DNA from: Gemmatimonadota bacterium
GTDB lineage: Bacteria; Gemmatimonadota; Gemmatimonadetes; Gemmatimonadales; Gemmatimonadaceae
Length of the DNA stretch: 52,300 bases
Direction of reading: 5' to 3'
Assembly (NCBI GenBank): GCA_947463135.1
Contig: CANHTA010000005.1
Location: 1-52,300 of the forward strand
A program made the translations under genes and the position numbers. Every line of letters begins with the position of its first letter. The first letter of the stretch is position 1. The notes beneath the pieces are model-generated. The model made no database searches and was not told the origin of the DNA. It saw nothing but the letters and a program-made list of their open reading frames with translations. This document shows, piece after piece, positions 8,102 to 17,572 of the stretch.

Positions 8102-8161
8102 TCACGGGCGGCTCTCAGCCGGGTTACCGCGTTGGCGGTACCGATGCTGAGCCGCCCGTGA
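8102..8161. terminator. Long inverted repeat between convergent genes
   Basis: TCACGGGCGGCTC at 8102-8114 and its exact complement at 8149-8161 form a 13-bp stem. A second imperfect hairpin (GGTTACCGC/GCGGTACC) sits inside the loop. It starts just after the metalloprotease stop and reaches into the last codons of the converging YdcF gene. It has no T-tract, so it is best viewed as a bidirectional transcript-end structure. Confidence 0.5.
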
Positions 8162-8813
8162 ACATGAGCCAAAGCGTGAGCGCCACATCAGTGGGCAGCG
8201 CGATGGACTCCCGCAGCATGTATTCAATGGCCACCGCACGGTTGGCGGAAATCGGACTCGTGCGGGTGGGCGACGGGAGCGGACGCAGCCCATGCAAGCG
8301 GGCCAGCACATCAAGCCGCAGCATGTGAAAGGGGTCACTCACCAGCAAGACGCTGGGGCGTTTCGACAGCTTGGCACGTACGTCGGGCGGAAGCGAATCA
8401 CGCCACGCCTGTAACAGCCGCGCGGTACCTTCAATAGACTCAAGTGAGGTCCGTCCATCCGACTCCAACAGGATGGCTGTGGATGGCACCCCGCGGCGCA
8501 CCAAATAGCGGCGACCGGCAGCGGCTTCACTGATCAGATCACCGTCACGACGACCGCCGGTTAAGAGCATCCGCTCAGCCCGACCGCTTTTCCACAGCGC
8601 CAGCGCGTGATCAAGCCGGGCTCTGAGCACCGGTGATGGACGTCCACCGTAGTGGGCCGCGCCCAACACCACAATGGCGTCGGCGGGCCCCTGGGCCGCC
8701 CGCCGCGACCACCCGAAAATGATCACCACGCTCAACAGCCAGCCCATCAGCGCACGGCCAAGGAGCTGCAGCACAACTGTATATCGAGACCGCCGGCGGG
8801 CGACAGATGCCAT
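8124..8813 (-). CDS. YdcF/DUF218 family membrane-anchored protein
   Basis: A 229-aa protein with one N-terminal transmembrane helix (about residues 12-34, LLGRALMGWLLSVVIIFGW) and a DUF218 domain: ADAIVVLGAAHYGGRPSPVLRARLDHALALW, then LLTGG, a central SLESIEGTARLL segment and VLLVSDPFHMLR. The family includes ElyC/SanA/YdcF, linked to envelope polysaccharide and lipid-carrier homeostasis; YdcF binds S-adenosylmethionine. The precise role is not known. It is encoded 63 nt downstream of the beta-CASP nuclease on the same strand. The C-terminal codons lie in the inverted repeat shared with the convergent metalloprotease gene. The ATG at 8813 starts the positively charged pre-helix. Confidence 0.85.
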   Translation of the reverse strand: MASVARRRSRYTVVLQLLGRALMGWLLSVVIIFGWSRRAAQGPADAIVVLGAAHYGGRPSPVLRARLDHALALWKSGRAERMLLTGGRRDGDLISEAAAGRRYLVRRGVPSTAILLESDGRTSLESIEGTARLLQAWRDSLPPDVRAKLSKRPSVLLVSDPFHMLRLDVLARLHGLRPLPSPTRTSPISANRAVAIEYMLRESIALPTDVALTLWLMFTGGSASVPPTR

Positions 8814-8825
8814 GATGCCAAGCTA

Positions 8826-8852
8826 CTGCCTGCACGCGTCCCGCACAGGCAG
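8826..8852 (-). other. Hairpin between nuclease and ydcF-like genes
   Basis: CTGCCTG at 8826-8832 and CAGGCAG at 8846-8852 can pair (7 bp, 13-nt loop) in the 63-nt spacer. It could partly stop or process the transcript of the nuclease gene before the YdcF gene. No T-run follows, so attenuation is only a guess. Confidence 0.3.
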
Positions 8853-8876
8853 GAGCGCCCGACACGACGGGACCAG

Positions 8877-10274
8877 TTACAGCGTGACCACCATGCCGGG
8901 AGCGGGGATATCCACCGAGAAATGATCAGCCCGCAGCTGTTCGGCAAACGCCGTCTGTGCCGGCTGTTCACCATGCACGAGAAATACGCGCGGCGTACTG
9001 CGCCCGTCGGCGCGACCACCATCACGTACCGCCCGCACCCACGCATGTAGTTCCGTGCGATCGGCATGGGCACTGTACCCGTTCAGCACCGTCACCTCGG
9101 CGGCCAGATCAACGTCCTCACCGAAAATCCTGATCACCCGCCGTTGCTCCAGAATGCGACGGCCCAAGGTGTGTTCGGCCATAAATCCGACAATCAGGAT
9201 GGTGTTGCGTGCGTCGCTCGCCCCGGCGCGCAAATGGTGCAGAATCCGTCCCGATTCCGCCATGCCCGACGCGGCAATGATCACCATTGGGCCGCGTTGG
9301 GCGTTGAGCGCTTTGGATTCGCTCACATCGCGTGTGAACTTGACCAGCGGAAAGTCGAAGAGGTCATCCGTGTGACGAATGAGATGTTCGCCTTGGTCAA
9401 ACACTTCCGGATGCATCGCAAACACCGAGGTAGCCGCTGTAGCGAGCGGTGAATCGATGAAAATGGGGACCGACGGAATCTTTCCGGCGCGATGCAGCGC
9501 GTGCAGGTCGTATACCAGCTCTTGGGTACGTCCCACGGCGAAGGCGGGAATTAACACCCGCCCACCCCGGGCAGCGGTTTCACGCACCACGCGCCCCAGC
9601 TCGTCACGCGCCCCTTCCACCGACTCGTGATCGCGATTCCCGTAGGTACTCTCGCACAGAATCACATCGGCACCACCGGTGGGTGGCTCAGGATTACGAA
9701 TAATCGGCAGGTCGTGGCGTCCGATATCTCCCGAGAACACCACGCGACGGGTGGTCGCCCCCTCCTGAAGCTCCAGCACCACAGAGGCGCTTCCCAAAAT
9801 ATGACCGGCCTCCGTGTACATCGCGCGCACCCCATCGGTCACCTCAAACCACTTCCGATACGGCATGCCGATCATCTGTTCCAACGTACGGGTGGCATCT
9901 TCCACGCGATACAACGGCTCGGCGTGGGGCCGCCCATGACGCTCCAGAAACTCGGCGTCTTTTTCCTGGATATGCGCCGAGTCGGCAAGCATGAGCGCGC
10001 AGAGGTCGCGCGTAGCCGACGTGGCCCAGATAGTGCCCTGGTACCCCTGCGCCACCAGATACGGCAGCCGGCCGGCGTGGTCGATGTGGGCATGCGACAG
10101 CACAATGGCGTCGATGTCCTCCACCGGCAGAGGGAGACGGAGATTTTTCTCGCGGCTCTCGCTGCGCCGCCCCTGAAATAGGCCGCAATCCAGCAACACG
10201 GTGCGCGTGCCCACGCGCAAAATATGGCAGGAGCCGGTGACTTCCTGGGCGGCGCCGGAGAACTCAATGTGCAT
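8877..10274 (-). CDS. Beta-CASP metallo-beta-lactamase RNase
   Basis: A 465-aa MBL-fold RNA hydrolase. The N-terminal lactamase domain shows LDCGLFQG, the zinc motif SHAHIDHAG, a further histidine in EAGHILGSAS and the aspartate in FSGDIGRHD. The beta-CASP insertion covers the middle (LIPAFAVGRTQELVYDL, FIDSPLA, IAASGMAESGRI), and the C-terminal RMMBL histidine is in GYSAHADR. This is the architecture of Ysh1/CPSF73-like bacterial nucleases, which use two zinc ions to cut or trim RNA in the cytoplasm. Compared with RNase J, it lacks the long C-terminal domain. ATG 10274 has a GGAG about 11 nt upstream. It sits downstream of the sigma54 activator on the same strand with an 89-nt spacer, then leads into the YdcF gene. 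The natural RNA targets are unknown. Confidence 0.93.
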   Translation of the reverse strand: MHIEFSGAAQEVTGSCHILRVGTRTVLLDCGLFQGRRSESREKNLRLPLPVEDIDAIVLSHAHIDHAGRLPYLVAQGYQGTIWATSATRDLCALMLADSAHIQEKDAEFLERHGRPHAEPLYRVEDATRTLEQMIGMPYRKWFEVTDGVRAMYTEAGHILGSASVVLELQEGATTRRVVFSGDIGRHDLPIIRNPEPPTGGADVILCESTYGNRDHESVEGARDELGRVVRETAARGGRVLIPAFAVGRTQELVYDLHALHRAGKIPSVPIFIDSPLATAATSVFAMHPEVFDQGEHLIRHTDDLFDFPLVKFTRDVSESKALNAQRGPMVIIAASGMAESGRILHHLRAGASDARNTILIVGFMAEHTLGRRILEQRRVIRIFGEDVDLAAEVTVLNGYSAHADRTELHAWVRAVRDGGRADGRSTPRVFLVHGEQPAQTAFAEQLRADHFSVDIPAPGMVVTL

Positions 10275-10306
10275 ACGCTGCTACTCCACAGGCGATAACG
10301 AGAACA

Positions 10307-10342
10307 TGAGCCGAGCGACCCATCTTACCTGTCCACGGCTCA
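10307..10342 (-). terminator. Weak stem-loop after sigma54 activator gene
   Basis: TGAGCCG (10307-10313) and CGGCTCA (10336-10342) form a 7-bp stem with a 22-nt loop in the 89-nt spacer between the activator stop and the nuclease start. There is no T-run in the transcribed direction, so termination is doubtful. Confidence 0.3.
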
Positions 10343-10363
10343 GTTCAACAGAGGCCACCCGCA

Positions 10364-11869
10364 TTAGAGCTCGCGTTGCATCTCCGCCGGCATGCGCAGA
10401 TCGCGGCGGGCCAGCAGCTTCTGAAGCGACTGCCGGTGCAAACCCAACGCGCGCGCCGTCCGCGCGATATTGCCGCCATTCCGCTCAAGGGCTGCGCCAA
10501 GAAAGGCGCGATCAAACTCCCGCAGCGCCCGTTCGCGCGCCTCAACAAAGGGAAGATCGGAAAGCGGCTCAGCCTTATACGACACCACCGTTGATCGCTG
10601 CGCCGTGAGCGTTGACGGGAGATCACAGGGACAGATTTCCACACCGTCGGCCATGACCAACGCGCCTTCAATCACATTGCGCAGTTCGCGGACGTTGCCT
10701 GGCCAATCATGGTTCTGCAGCAGTACACTCGCCTCATCACTGAGGCGCCGCGCCGGCAAGCCGTGACGCTCGGCAAATACGCGCAGAAATTGACTTGAGA
10801 GCAGGGGGATGTCGGCGAGGCGGTCTCGCAACGGCGGCAGCACCAGCGAGATCACCTTCAAACGGTAGAGCAGATCTTCGCGAAAGCGACCGTCCGCCAC
10901 CATGTCGTCAAGCGGTCGGTTGGTCGCAGCAATAACGCGCACATCCACGTGCGTGGTTTTCGTACCCCCAACCCGCATCACATCCCCGCTCTCCAACGCG
11001 CGGAGCACCTTAGCCTGCGCCAGCGGACCGAGATCCCCAATCTCATCAAGGAACAGCGTCCCGCCGTGCGCGGCTTCAAAAAGACCACCGCGATCCTTCA
11101 CCGCCCCGGTAAACGCGCCACGCGTATGCCCGAACAGCTCACTCTCCACCAGCTCAGAGGGGAGCGCCGAACAGTTGAGCGCAATAAACGGCTTGTGACG
11201 CCTGCCGCTTTCGTCATGCAACGCGCGCGCAACGAGCTCCTTGCCCGTGCCGCTCTCCCCACCCACCAACACAGTGACGTCGGTACGGCCCACACGCGAA
11301 ATCATGCGAAACACCTCGCGCATGACCGGTGTGGTGCCATACATGCCTCGGAATTGGTGCACCTCGGCAACCGCCTCGGTGGTCGTCGCCACGCGCACCG
11401 CCGACATGGCATCGGCACGGCGCAGGAACGCGATCACGTCATCACGGTCCACAGGTGTAGAGATGGCATCAGCGGCACCGAGATCGAAGGCCCGCTGAGC
11501 TGCGTGCGGCAGCTCCGGCACCGTGGCGATCGCGGTCCGCAATGCGGGGTGCGCTTTGTGCAGTGCATCCAGCAGTCGATACCCATCATCGTTGGGCAGC
11601 TGGTGGTCGGTAATCACCACGTTGACTTCTGCCGGCGTGATGATGTCACAGACGCCGGCGGCCTGAGCGGCATGCAGGAGCTCCCGGCCGTCGTCTTCGA
11701 GAATAACGCGCAGCGAATCCACCAGTGACTTACGCTCACTCACCACCAAAATCCGCATCAGGCGGGATGGATGGGATGAGCCACCGCGCTCCGCAATGCG
11801 AAGATGTCGTTCGCGTGCGGTACGTGGTGCCAAGGAAGAATCGACCTGGTGCAGCGCGGCATTGCTCAT
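10364..11869 (-). CDS. Sigma54-dependent NtrC-family activator, atypical receiver
   Basis: A 501-aa NtrC-type activator. Residues about 38-155 are a receiver fold: the acceptor D88 (VVITDHQLP) is present, but the acidic pair is replaced by VVSERKS and the usual lysine by ISTPV, so phosphorylation is uncertain. The AAA+ domain has Walker [10 protein letters not shown] at 203-211, the sigma54-contacting GAFTGA at 251-256, Walker [10 protein letters not shown] and the arginine-finger region ATNRP...FREDLLYRL. The C-terminal Fis-type helix-turn-helix is [18 protein letters not shown]. It should remodel sigma54 RNA polymerase at enhancer-dependent promoters. Start: ATG 11869 was preferred to an open-frame GTG at 11989, because the longer form would read through a terminator hairpin; an ATG at 11758 directly before the receiver is also possible. 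It is downstream of a kinase-regulator pair. Confidence 0.9.
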   Translation of the reverse strand: MSNAALHQVDSSLAPRTARERHLRIAERGGSSHPSRLMRILVVSERKSLVDSLRVILEDDGRELLHAAQAAGVCDIITPAEVNVVITDHQLPNDDGYRLLDALHKAHPALRTAIATVPELPHAAQRAFDLGAADAISTPVDRDDVIAFLRRADAMSAVRVATTTEAVAEVHQFRGMYGTTPVMREVFRMISRVGRTDVTVLVGGESGTGKELVARALHDESGRRHKPFIALNCSALPSELVESELFGHTRGAFTGAVKDRGGLFEAAHGGTLFLDEIGDLGPLAQAKVLRALESGDVMRVGGTKTTHVDVRVIAATNRPLDDMVADGRFREDLLYRLKVISLVLPPLRDRLADIPLLSSQFLRVFAERHGLPARRLSDEASVLLQNHDWPGNVRELRNVIEGALVMADGVEICPCDLPSTLTAQRSTVVSYKAEPLSDLPFVEARERALREFDRAFLGAALERNGGNIARTARALGLHRQSLQKLLARRDLRMPAEMQREL

Positions 11870-11925
11870 ATGGGGTCTCTCATGAAGACAGTATCCCGAA
11901 GGTAGGCTGTCCGGACACAGGGGAA

Positions 11926-11971
11926 AACAAAAAGCGCGAGACCCGCTCTTGGTGAGAGCGAGACGTCGCGC
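11926..11971 (-). terminator. Rho-independent terminator, minus direction
   Basis: In the minus direction GCGCGACG...CGCTCT pairs with AGAGCG...TCGCGC (two 6-bp helices around an internal loop; apical loop CACCA), directly followed by TTTTTGTTTT. This is a textbook intrinsic terminator pointing leftward. It lies about 60 bp before the sigma54-activator start and 260 bp after the response-regulator stop, so it either ends the kinase-regulator operon or works as an attenuator of the activator gene. Confidence 0.8.
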
Positions 11972-11980
11972 CTTCAACTC

Positions 11981-12025
11981 CGGGATCACTATCCCGTCGC
12001 TAAGGTTGGATCGATCGAGCGATCC
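11981..12025 (-). promoter_or_regulatory. Hairpin pair preceding terminator, possible leader RNA
   Basis: Two perfect hairpins lie just upstream of the terminator in the minus direction: GGATCG/CGATCC (12008-12025, 6-nt loop) and CGGGAT/ATCCCG (11981-11996, 4-nt loop). The second is enclosed by CCTT/AAGG (11971-11974 with 12002-12005). The stack of hairpins ending in a terminator resembles a riboswitch-type or attenuator leader, but I do not recognise a known aptamer. Confidence 0.4.
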
Positions 12026-12229
12026 GAATGTCGTCCTACATCAAACAGTGCTGCGGTACTGAAGAATCCGGCGCCGGCACCGGGGCGCCGTGTCCACCAG
12101 TCCTGCTGACGGTGGAGTATTATGTGCCCTGCCCCCGCACGCAAGAGCGGAACGGTGAAATCTTTTGCGGAACCTACCGGTTGGTGTGTACAACCCCGAA
12201 ACGTTCCACACCGCTAGGGGCCCTACGCG
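12026..12229. other. Noncoding gap with GC hairpins
   Basis: The activator-regulator interval (11870-12229) is 360 bp without a gene. Besides the terminator and hairpins given separately, this part holds a 7-bp GC stem, CGGCGCC/GGCGCCG (12069-12090), and a GGTGTG/CACACC stem (12183-12212) just past the response-regulator stop. A plus-strand frame from 12028 runs into the antisense of the regulator gene and has no ribosome-binding site; it is not called. No tRNA or known small RNA is recognised. Confidence 0.4.
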
Positions 12230-12952
12230 CTACACCAGCTTCGCGAGCAGTTCGAGTTTATGCCGGAGATCGCCGAGCGCCTTGGACTTGAAGGCCCCCT
12301 TGGTCTCCTCAAGCACCGCGATGGTCTCCTCCACAGCGGCCTGAAGCTGTGCGCCGCGCGGGCAGTTGATGAGCTGACAGGCATGGGATGGCACCGCCTG
12401 TTGCCCGGCCAAGGCCCGACCCAGTTGCTCAAGATCAGACAGCGATCCCATCACATTCCGCAGGGTGAGCGCCAGGAACGTATCCACCCCTTGAACATCC
12501 GTAGCGGATTGAACCCGCGGGACATCCGCCGGTGCGCCGTATTCGCGTAGCCTCGACTCCGCACTCTGCATCGCCTGATAGGACCGAAAGCGCGCGACGG
12601 CACTCGAGACGCGCGTGAGGAGCTCCGGAAAATGCACCGGCTTCACCAGATAGGCCGCCACCGGGAGTTCAATGGCGGCAACCGCCGATCGCACCGACGG
12701 GAATCCCGTGAGAATGATCACCGGCAATCCGCCACTCAGGTGCGCCACCTGGCGGACCAAGTCCAGATCCGCATTCCCTGGCATCTCGAGATCGGTAATC
12801 AGCAGATCGTAGGTAGCAGCCGAAATCGCGGATAAAGCCGACGCCGCGTCCTCCACGGTATCCACCGTAAACCCTTCAATCCGCAACAACTCAGCCGTTG
12901 CACTTAAAATCGTCGGCTCGTCGTCGGCCATCAGAATTCGTCCGCGACTCAT
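12230..12952 (-). CDS. Response regulator with receiver and helical C-terminus
   Basis: A 240-aa regulator. The receiver (1-120) is intact: acidic pair D10/D11, acceptor D54 in LLITDLEMPG, T82 in ILTGFPS and K104 in YLVKPVHFPE. Residues about 125-240 form no recognised DNA-binding or enzymatic domain; they look helical, with the cysteine pair HACQLINC and the ending TKGAFKSKALGDLRHKLELL. It is probably a phosphotransfer or protein-interaction regulator. It overlaps the histidine kinase stop by 4 nt (ATGA), so it is the cognate partner of that kinase. Without an output domain, the signal may pass to another protein, for example the downstream sigma54 activator, whose own receiver is degenerate. 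That route is inferred. Confidence 0.9.
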   Translation of the reverse strand: MSRGRILMADDEPTILSATAELLRIEGFTVDTVEDAASALSAISAATYDLLITDLEMPGNADLDLVRQVAHLSGGLPVIILTGFPSVRSAVAAIELPVAAYLVKPVHFPELLTRVSSAVARFRSYQAMQSAESRLREYGAPADVPRVQSATDVQGVDTFLALTLRNVMGSLSDLEQLGRALAGQQAVPSHACQLINCPRGAQLQAAVEETIAVLEETKGAFKSKALGDLRHKLELLAKLV

Positions 12953-15912
12953 CGCAGCACTCCACGCTCCAGAGGGGTCATCGGCAGGCGAACTTCGAAT
13001 TCCGTTCCACCCTGCGGTCGATCATGCACAACAATGGAACCACCCACAGCCTCAACAGACTGTCTGACCAACGATAAACCAATGCCCATACCACCCGTCT
13101 TCACCGTTTTGTCCTTGGTGGTAAAAAACGGATCAAAAATGCGGGCGCGAATGTCCGCCGGAATACCATCCCCCTCATCCGTGATGCGTATCACGCAATG
13201 ATTCTGTTCCAGCAGCGCCGCAACGGTGATGGTGCCATCAACGGGTGAGGCGTCGTACGCGTTCTGGATGAGATTGTACAACGTTTGCCGGAGGAGCGCA
13301 TCGGGCACCGGAACCAACGACGGTGCGTGCGACAGATCCGTAGTGATCGTCACCTGACGGCTCCGATTGAGCTGCTCAAGAAAGCTTACCGCGTCGGTAA
13401 CGGCCAGAATCACGGACGATGAGGTCATCAGGGATTGGTCCGGGCGGTACGTCTCATACAGCTGCCGTGTGACCGCGGCAATCCGCGCAATCTCCCGCTC
13501 AATGGCGCCGACAAACCGATAGTGGGGATGGTCGGTGGGAATGGCCCCGCGAACCAGTAAGAACGCATTCTGGATCCCGGCCAGCGGGTTGTTGATCTCA
13601 TGCGCCACGCGCGCCGCAAGCTGACCCATGGTTGTCAGCGCGCCGATTTCGCGCAGCGTTTCCTCCACACGTTTCCGCGCCGAGAGATCACGCCCTTCCA
13701 CCAGCACCTGTACCACACGATCCTCATGATCCTTAATCGGCTTAAGGGAGAACTCCAGCGAGGCCGTGCGGTCCGGCGCACGCGGGATCTCTATTTCAAA
13801 AATGGTGGGGTGGTCAGCACGAGCCTGTACGAAGTGCTCATGCACCAATTCATGCGTACGTGGATCGGAATCCCACCACGGTGCAAGCCAGAAGGAGACG
13901 CCCGACAGTGCGGCCGCGGTGCTGCTGCCAAGCGCTCCGGTGGCACGATTGGCTTCCAGAATACGGCCGTCGTAGTCAAGCAACAGCTGCACCTGATTGG
14001 CCGAATCAAAGATCACGCGAAACCGGCGTTCACTTTCCTCACGTTGAACATCCGCCAGCATACGCTCTGTGACATCGGCCGAAATACCAAACAAACGCGC
14101 CGGCCGGCCTTCCGGGGTTCGCTCAACCACACGACCGCGATCAATTAAGACATGCCATGAGCCGTTGCCGGCGCGAATCCGATACTCACACTCAAAGGCA
14201 TCAGCGCGACCAACCATATGAGTGTCCAGTGCCTGCTCGTACGCGGCCATGTCACCGGGATGAATCAGTGCGCACCATGCCGAAAGCCCGCCGTCAAGCA
14301 TGTCAGGATCAAGGCCAAGATATCGCAGCAAGCCAGGACTCCGGTGCATGGTACCGCCGGCTACATCGAGTTCCCATACGCCATCGGTTGCCCGTTCAAT
14401 GGCCTGCTGCAGGCGCCGCTTCCCTTCTTCACCGGCCTCCGCCAACATCTCACGCTGCTGCCACATGGTTACCGAGAGGAGCGCCGCCACCAGCAAGCCC
14501 AGCGTGAACACCAGCTGTGGCAGCTGCGAGGGTGAGGTGCCTGGAGCCTGATAGACCGACACCGTGAGTGAGCGCGCTCCAAGCTGGAGTGGCGTGGTAT
14601 ACACCGGCTTGGTTGGGGGGACCACGCCACTGATGAGGGAATCGCCACGGAACACGGCCATGACGAATTCACTCCGAAGGTCGGGAGTGCGCTCACCAAT
14701 CAGCTGTGCCTCGTTGATCACGCCCACGATCACGGTGCGACCGTACGCAGCGGTCAACGCCGGAGCGGAAATCGGGTACAGCAGCGCACTCCCCCACGGT
14801 GCATTCGGGAGCGCCACCAGCCGGCGGGGTGTGGCGTTCCCACCCTCCGAAGGCCGTTCTTTCGTGAAGGGGGCCAGATCAGTGTGATAGCGCTGCTGAA
14901 TAAACTCCTGCAACTGCCGGTGTACTGTTGGGGAACCCGATGCCGTGGGCACCATCTGCAGCACCGAGCCGGTGGAATCAAGCCACACCAAACCCACCAG
15001 CCCCTCTGTCTCTTGGACAAGGCGTGGCAGCCTGGTGTTCCACATGTCCTCGCTCACGCGACGGGTGGCCGACAACGACATCACCATGCGACCCAGGGCG
15101 CGATCAACCGTCCGAAATTGACGCTGCACCGTGTAATCCAAGAGGTCGGCCACCAGCATAGCGTGCGTGGTGATATGTGAGCGCTCCCGCGCCACCAGCA
15201 GCTGCCACAACGCGACCACCACGAGCGATGTCACAATGCCGGTCAGTATCGGCGCGCGGTGCGATAGCGCCGGCATCCGGGCGCGAGACGACACCGCGTG
15301 GGAGAGCGAGGCCACACCCAACAGCAGCAGCGACAGCATGCTATTCAACGGGGCGGGTGCGTCCACCTCCACCGCAAGAAGCGCCAACCGATCGGCTAAA
15401 TGAAGCAACAGCAGCATACCGCTGCTGACCACCACCAGCGCAGCAACGGTGACCGTGGCGGTACGATACCGCGCCGGTTCCGCGGCTATAGCCGACAGAT
15501 ACAGGGCCACGCTATACAGCAGCAGCAACGCCGCCACGACCGGAGAACAGGCGTACGGCGGTATAGGCGTTAACACGCGAGCGTACAACGCGTCATCAAG
15601 AGGCCACGAGAACTGCTGCCAGGCCATAAAGAGCGCAACCACACTGCCAGCAGCACACAGGAGCGCCACACGACGGGCCAGGGTTTGGCGGCCCTGAAGT
15701 GTGGCCAGACATCCTCCTGCCGCCATCGTAATGAGCACGAGCTCACTCACGCGCGCCGGTTCAAATTCGCCCAGCGGCTGCACCAGCCAAGGGATACCGA
15801 ACAGCCATCCCAGCACAGTGGGCGCGCTCAACACACCTGCGGCAATGGCGAGCCCGCGCGGAAGCCGCGGGGCAGTCTTACGTGGTGAGGAATCCCAATA
15901 GTCAGTTCGCAT
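12949..15912 (-). CDS. Membrane multi-PAS sensor histidine kinase
   Basis: A 987-aa sensor kinase. The N-terminus has about seven hydrophobic helices (residues 20-240). A roughly 220-residue extracytoplasmic sensor-like segment (245-462, with [15 protein letters not shown]) follows, then one more helix (466-486), so the sensor may detect an external or membrane cue. Two PAS domains occupy about 500-620 and 625-745. The dimerisation/phosphoacceptor helix carries H771 in [12 protein letters not shown]. The ATPase domain shows the N-box [13 protein letters not shown]1 DEGDGIP and G2 [10 protein letters not shown]. It should autophosphorylate H771 and pass the phosphate to the receiver-only protein encoded with a 4-nt overlap. 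It is divergent from upp with a 89-bp gap that holds both promoters. The ligand is unknown. Confidence 0.93.
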   Translation of the reverse strand: MRTDYWDSSPRKTAPRLPRGLAIAAGVLSAPTVLGWLFGIPWLVQPLGEFEPARVSELVLITMAAGGCLATLQGRQTLARRVALLCAAGSVVALFMAWQQFSWPLDDALYARVLTPIPPYACSPVVAALLLLYSVALYLSAIAAEPARYRTATVTVAALVVVSSGMLLLLHLADRLALLAVEVDAPAPLNSMLSLLLLGVASLSHAVSSRARMPALSHRAPILTGIVTSLVVVALWQLLVARERSHITTHAMLVADLLDYTVQRQFRTVDRALGRMVMSLSATRRVSEDMWNTRLPRLVQETEGLVGLVWLDSTGSVLQMVPTASGSPTVHRQLQEFIQQRYHTDLAPFTKERPSEGGNATPRRLVALPNAPWGSALLYPISAPALTAAYGRTVIVGVINEAQLIGERTPDLRSEFVMAVFRGDSLISGVVPPTKPVYTTPLQLGARSLTVSVYQAPGTSPSQLPQLVFTLGLLVAALLSVTMWQQREMLAEAGEEGKRRLQQAIERATDGVWELDVAGGTMHRSPGLLRYLGLDPDMLDGGLSAWCALIHPGDMAAYEQALDTHMVGRADAFECEYRIRAGNGSWHVLIDRGRVVERTPEGRPARLFGISADVTERMLADVQREESERRFRVIFDSANQVQLLLDYDGRILEANRATGALGSSTAAALSGVSFWLAPWWDSDPRTHELVHEHFVQARADHPTIFEIEIPRAPDRTASLEFSLKPIKDHEDRVVQVLVEGRDLSARKRVEETLREIGALTTMGQLAARVAHEINNPLAGIQNAFLLVRGAIPTDHPHYRFVGAIEREIARIAAVTRQLYETYRPDQSLMTSSSVILAVTDAVSFLEQLNRSRQVTITTDLSHAPSLVPVPDALLRQTLYNLIQNAYDASPVDGTITVAALLEQNHCVIRITDEGDGIPADIRARIFDPFFTTKDKTVKTGGMGIGLSLVRQSVEAVGGSIVVHDRPQGGTEFEVRLPMTPLERGVLR

Positions 15913-16001
15913 ATCCTACGGAGTCTCGATGGGCTCGGCACCCTTCGCTAGATGCAGCCGGAAGGCTGCACGTTCTTGCGGGCGAGGCTACCTTCGACAG
16001 T

Positions 16002-16652
16002 ATGTCCATATCACCACGCACGTTTCCCACGCTCAGCATCGTCGACCACCCGTTGGTCCGTCACAAAATCACACTCCTGCGTGATCGCGCAACACCAACG
16101 AAGCAGTTCAAGGAACTGGTGGACGAGATCGCGATGCTGATGGCCTACGAAGCCACCCGGGAGCTGGCCTTGGATCCAATCTCGGTGGAGACGCCACTGG
16201 AAACCGCGCACGGATGGTCGGTTCGCGGCAAGAAACTCACCCTCGTGCCCATTCTGCGAGCGGGGCTCGGGATGGTGGAGGGCATTTTACGTCTCATGCC
16301 ATCAGCGCGCGTAGGACACATTGGCCTCTACCGCGACCACGATACGCTGGAGCCGGTGGACTATTACTTCAAGGTGCCGGGTGACGTGAGCGAGCGCGAT
16401 TTCCTTCTGCTCGACCCCATGCTCGCCACAGGCGGAAGTGCCGCCGCCGCAATCAGCTCCCTCAAGCGGGCGGGCGCATCGCGCATTCGGTTTCTCTGTC
16501 TCGTGGCTGCCCCGGAAGGGGTGGAGCGCGTCGCGCGCGAACACCCCGATGTGCCAATCCTTGCGGCCGCGCTCGACCGCGAGCTGAATGCCAATGGCTA
16601 CATTCTCCCCGGACTCGGGGACGCCGGTGACCGGCTTTTCGGGACGAGGTAA
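16002..16652 (+). CDS. upp: Uracil phosphoribosyltransferase
   Basis: A 216-aa enzyme that converts uracil and PRPP to UMP in pyrimidine salvage. The N-terminal [15 protein letters not shown], the central [14 protein letters not shown], the PRPP-binding [13 protein letters not shown] and the C-terminal [17 protein letters not shown] are all diagnostic of Upp. Length is the normal 208-216 aa. The frame is open back to 15882, but ATG 16002 gives the family-typical N-terminus. It stands alone on plus, divergent from the histidine kinase, and its 3' end runs into a G-rich inverted repeat shared with the converging DUF2225 gene. It links functionally with pyrE and the nucleoside-type transporter elsewhere in the window. 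Confidence 0.96.
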   Translation: MSISPRTFPTLSIVDHPLVRHKITLLRDRATPTKQFKELVDEIAMLMAYEATRELALDPISVETPLETAHGWSVRGKKLTLVPILRAGLGMVEGILRLMPSARVGHIGLYRDHDTLEPVDYYFKVPGDVSERDFLLLDPMLATGGSAAAAISSLKRAGASRIRFLCLVAAPEGVERVAREHPDVPILAAALDRELNANGYILPGLGDAGDRLFGTR

Positions 16653-16653
16653 G

Positions 16654-16732
16654 GGCGAAGTAGGGAGTAAGGAGTAAGGAGTAAGGGGTAGTGCATACCC
16701 CCTACCCCCTACTCCGTACCCCCTACTTCGCC
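16654..16732. repeat. G-rich long inverted repeat, copy 1
   Basis: Two 37-nt arms (16654-16690 and 16696-16732) flank a 5-nt loop; 32 of 37 positions pair, and four of the five mismatches become G-U pairs in the minus-strand RNA. The arms are built from GGGAGTA/GGGGGTA heptads. It fills the gap between the convergent upp and DUF2225 genes, 1 nt after the upp stop region. A closely related copy occurs at 44436-44508, again between convergent genes. Likely a bidirectional terminator or dispersed repeat element. Confidence 0.8.
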
Positions 16733-16736
16733 GTTA

Positions 16737-17390
16737 TCACCCAAACCACTCCCGTGGTGCTGTACGCTGCTGATCGGCCGCTTCGAGTACCCAGGACTGG
16801 GCCACCGGTTCGGTGACCTCATCGCTTACCCGCGCAAACCATTGGTCGGCCTGAACGTCGTCGCCGATGCGCCGCCAGAGTTCACCCACCAGGTAGGTAA
16901 TCACGGCCCGCTCCTCTGTGGGCACCACGCCGTAGGCGTCAAGCGCAGCGGCGAAATGCCACGCGGCATGACGACGGAAATAGCGCTCGGCTTCCGTATC
17001 GCTCTCGTCCACACAACACCACGCCGCCCGGATATAGAGGTCGGCCAGATACCGTGGATCACTCTCTTGCCACGCGGCCACTTTGGCCGCGTGCTCGTAC
17101 TTGAGCGAACCGGAAGGCAGTTGCGACGTGAGAGCCGGCGCCAGCTCCGTCCAGACCAAGGCGCGAAGCCGATCGTCGGGACGCACATCGTCGCCGAAAT
17201 CCCGCTTGACACCGGCGTAGCCACAATGCGTGCAGAGATGCACAAAGTACGGCAGCGGCTGCATGCCAGCGGCGCGTTCATGAAAATCGGTGCGCTTGCC
17301 ACCAAAGGCATCGGTGGCAACAACGGTTTGCGAACGGAATGGCACGTCGCAAACGGGGCACGTCAATTCAATGAGATGCAAAGTCGTCAT
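16737..17390 (-). CDS. DUF2225 zinc-ribbon protein
   Basis: A 217-aa DUF2225 protein. The N-terminus has CPVCDVPF (10-17 region) and then HLCTHCGYAG about 40 residues later, together forming a four-cysteine zinc ribbon. The rest is helical with repeat-like WxxSDPRYLADLYIRAAWC and AERYFRRHAAWHFAAAL segments resembling TPR helices. The family function is not established; its members are found in many bacteria, often described as uncharacterised zinc-binding proteins. ATG 17390 starts directly before the first cysteine motif. It is convergent with upp, and the two stops are separated only by the G-rich inverted repeat. The 182-bp upstream gap to the divergent protease gene must hold its promoter; no clear -35/-10 pair was found there. 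Confidence 0.85.
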   Translation of the reverse strand: MTTLHLIELTCPVCDVPFRSQTVVATDAFGGKRTDFHERAAGMQPLPYFVHLCTHCGYAGVKRDFGDDVRPDDRLRALVWTELAPALTSQLPSGSLKYEHAAKVAAWQESDPRYLADLYIRAAWCCVDESDTEAERYFRRHAAWHFAAALDAYGVVPTEERAVITYLVGELWRRIGDDVQADQWFARVSDEVTEPVAQSWVLEAADQQRTAPREWFG

Positions 17391-17572
17391 GGTGCTGAGT
17401 CAGGGTTCACACCGGAGTCTCGGCACCTTCCGTTTAAAAGTTGACGGCCGGTTGTCAGATTCGGCGCCCTGAGCTTGTACGGTTCCAACATCACGGCTAA
17501 CTTCTCGCGTCGTGTTTGGCCATTCGTGCTCGTTGCTCTGGATCGCGACGGTCTCCCGTTCCCGGGTCGTTG

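Noticed and set aside
12028..12291. Cysteine-containing 87-aa plus frame in the regulator-activator gap
   Set aside because: It runs into the antisense of the response regulator, has no ribosome-binding site, and the hairpin-rich DNA better explains the region.
16654..16732. CRISPR array or transposon end in the G-rich repeat
   Set aside because: There are no regular repeats with unique spacers, no cas genes, no transposase and no target duplication; it is one imperfect palindrome.
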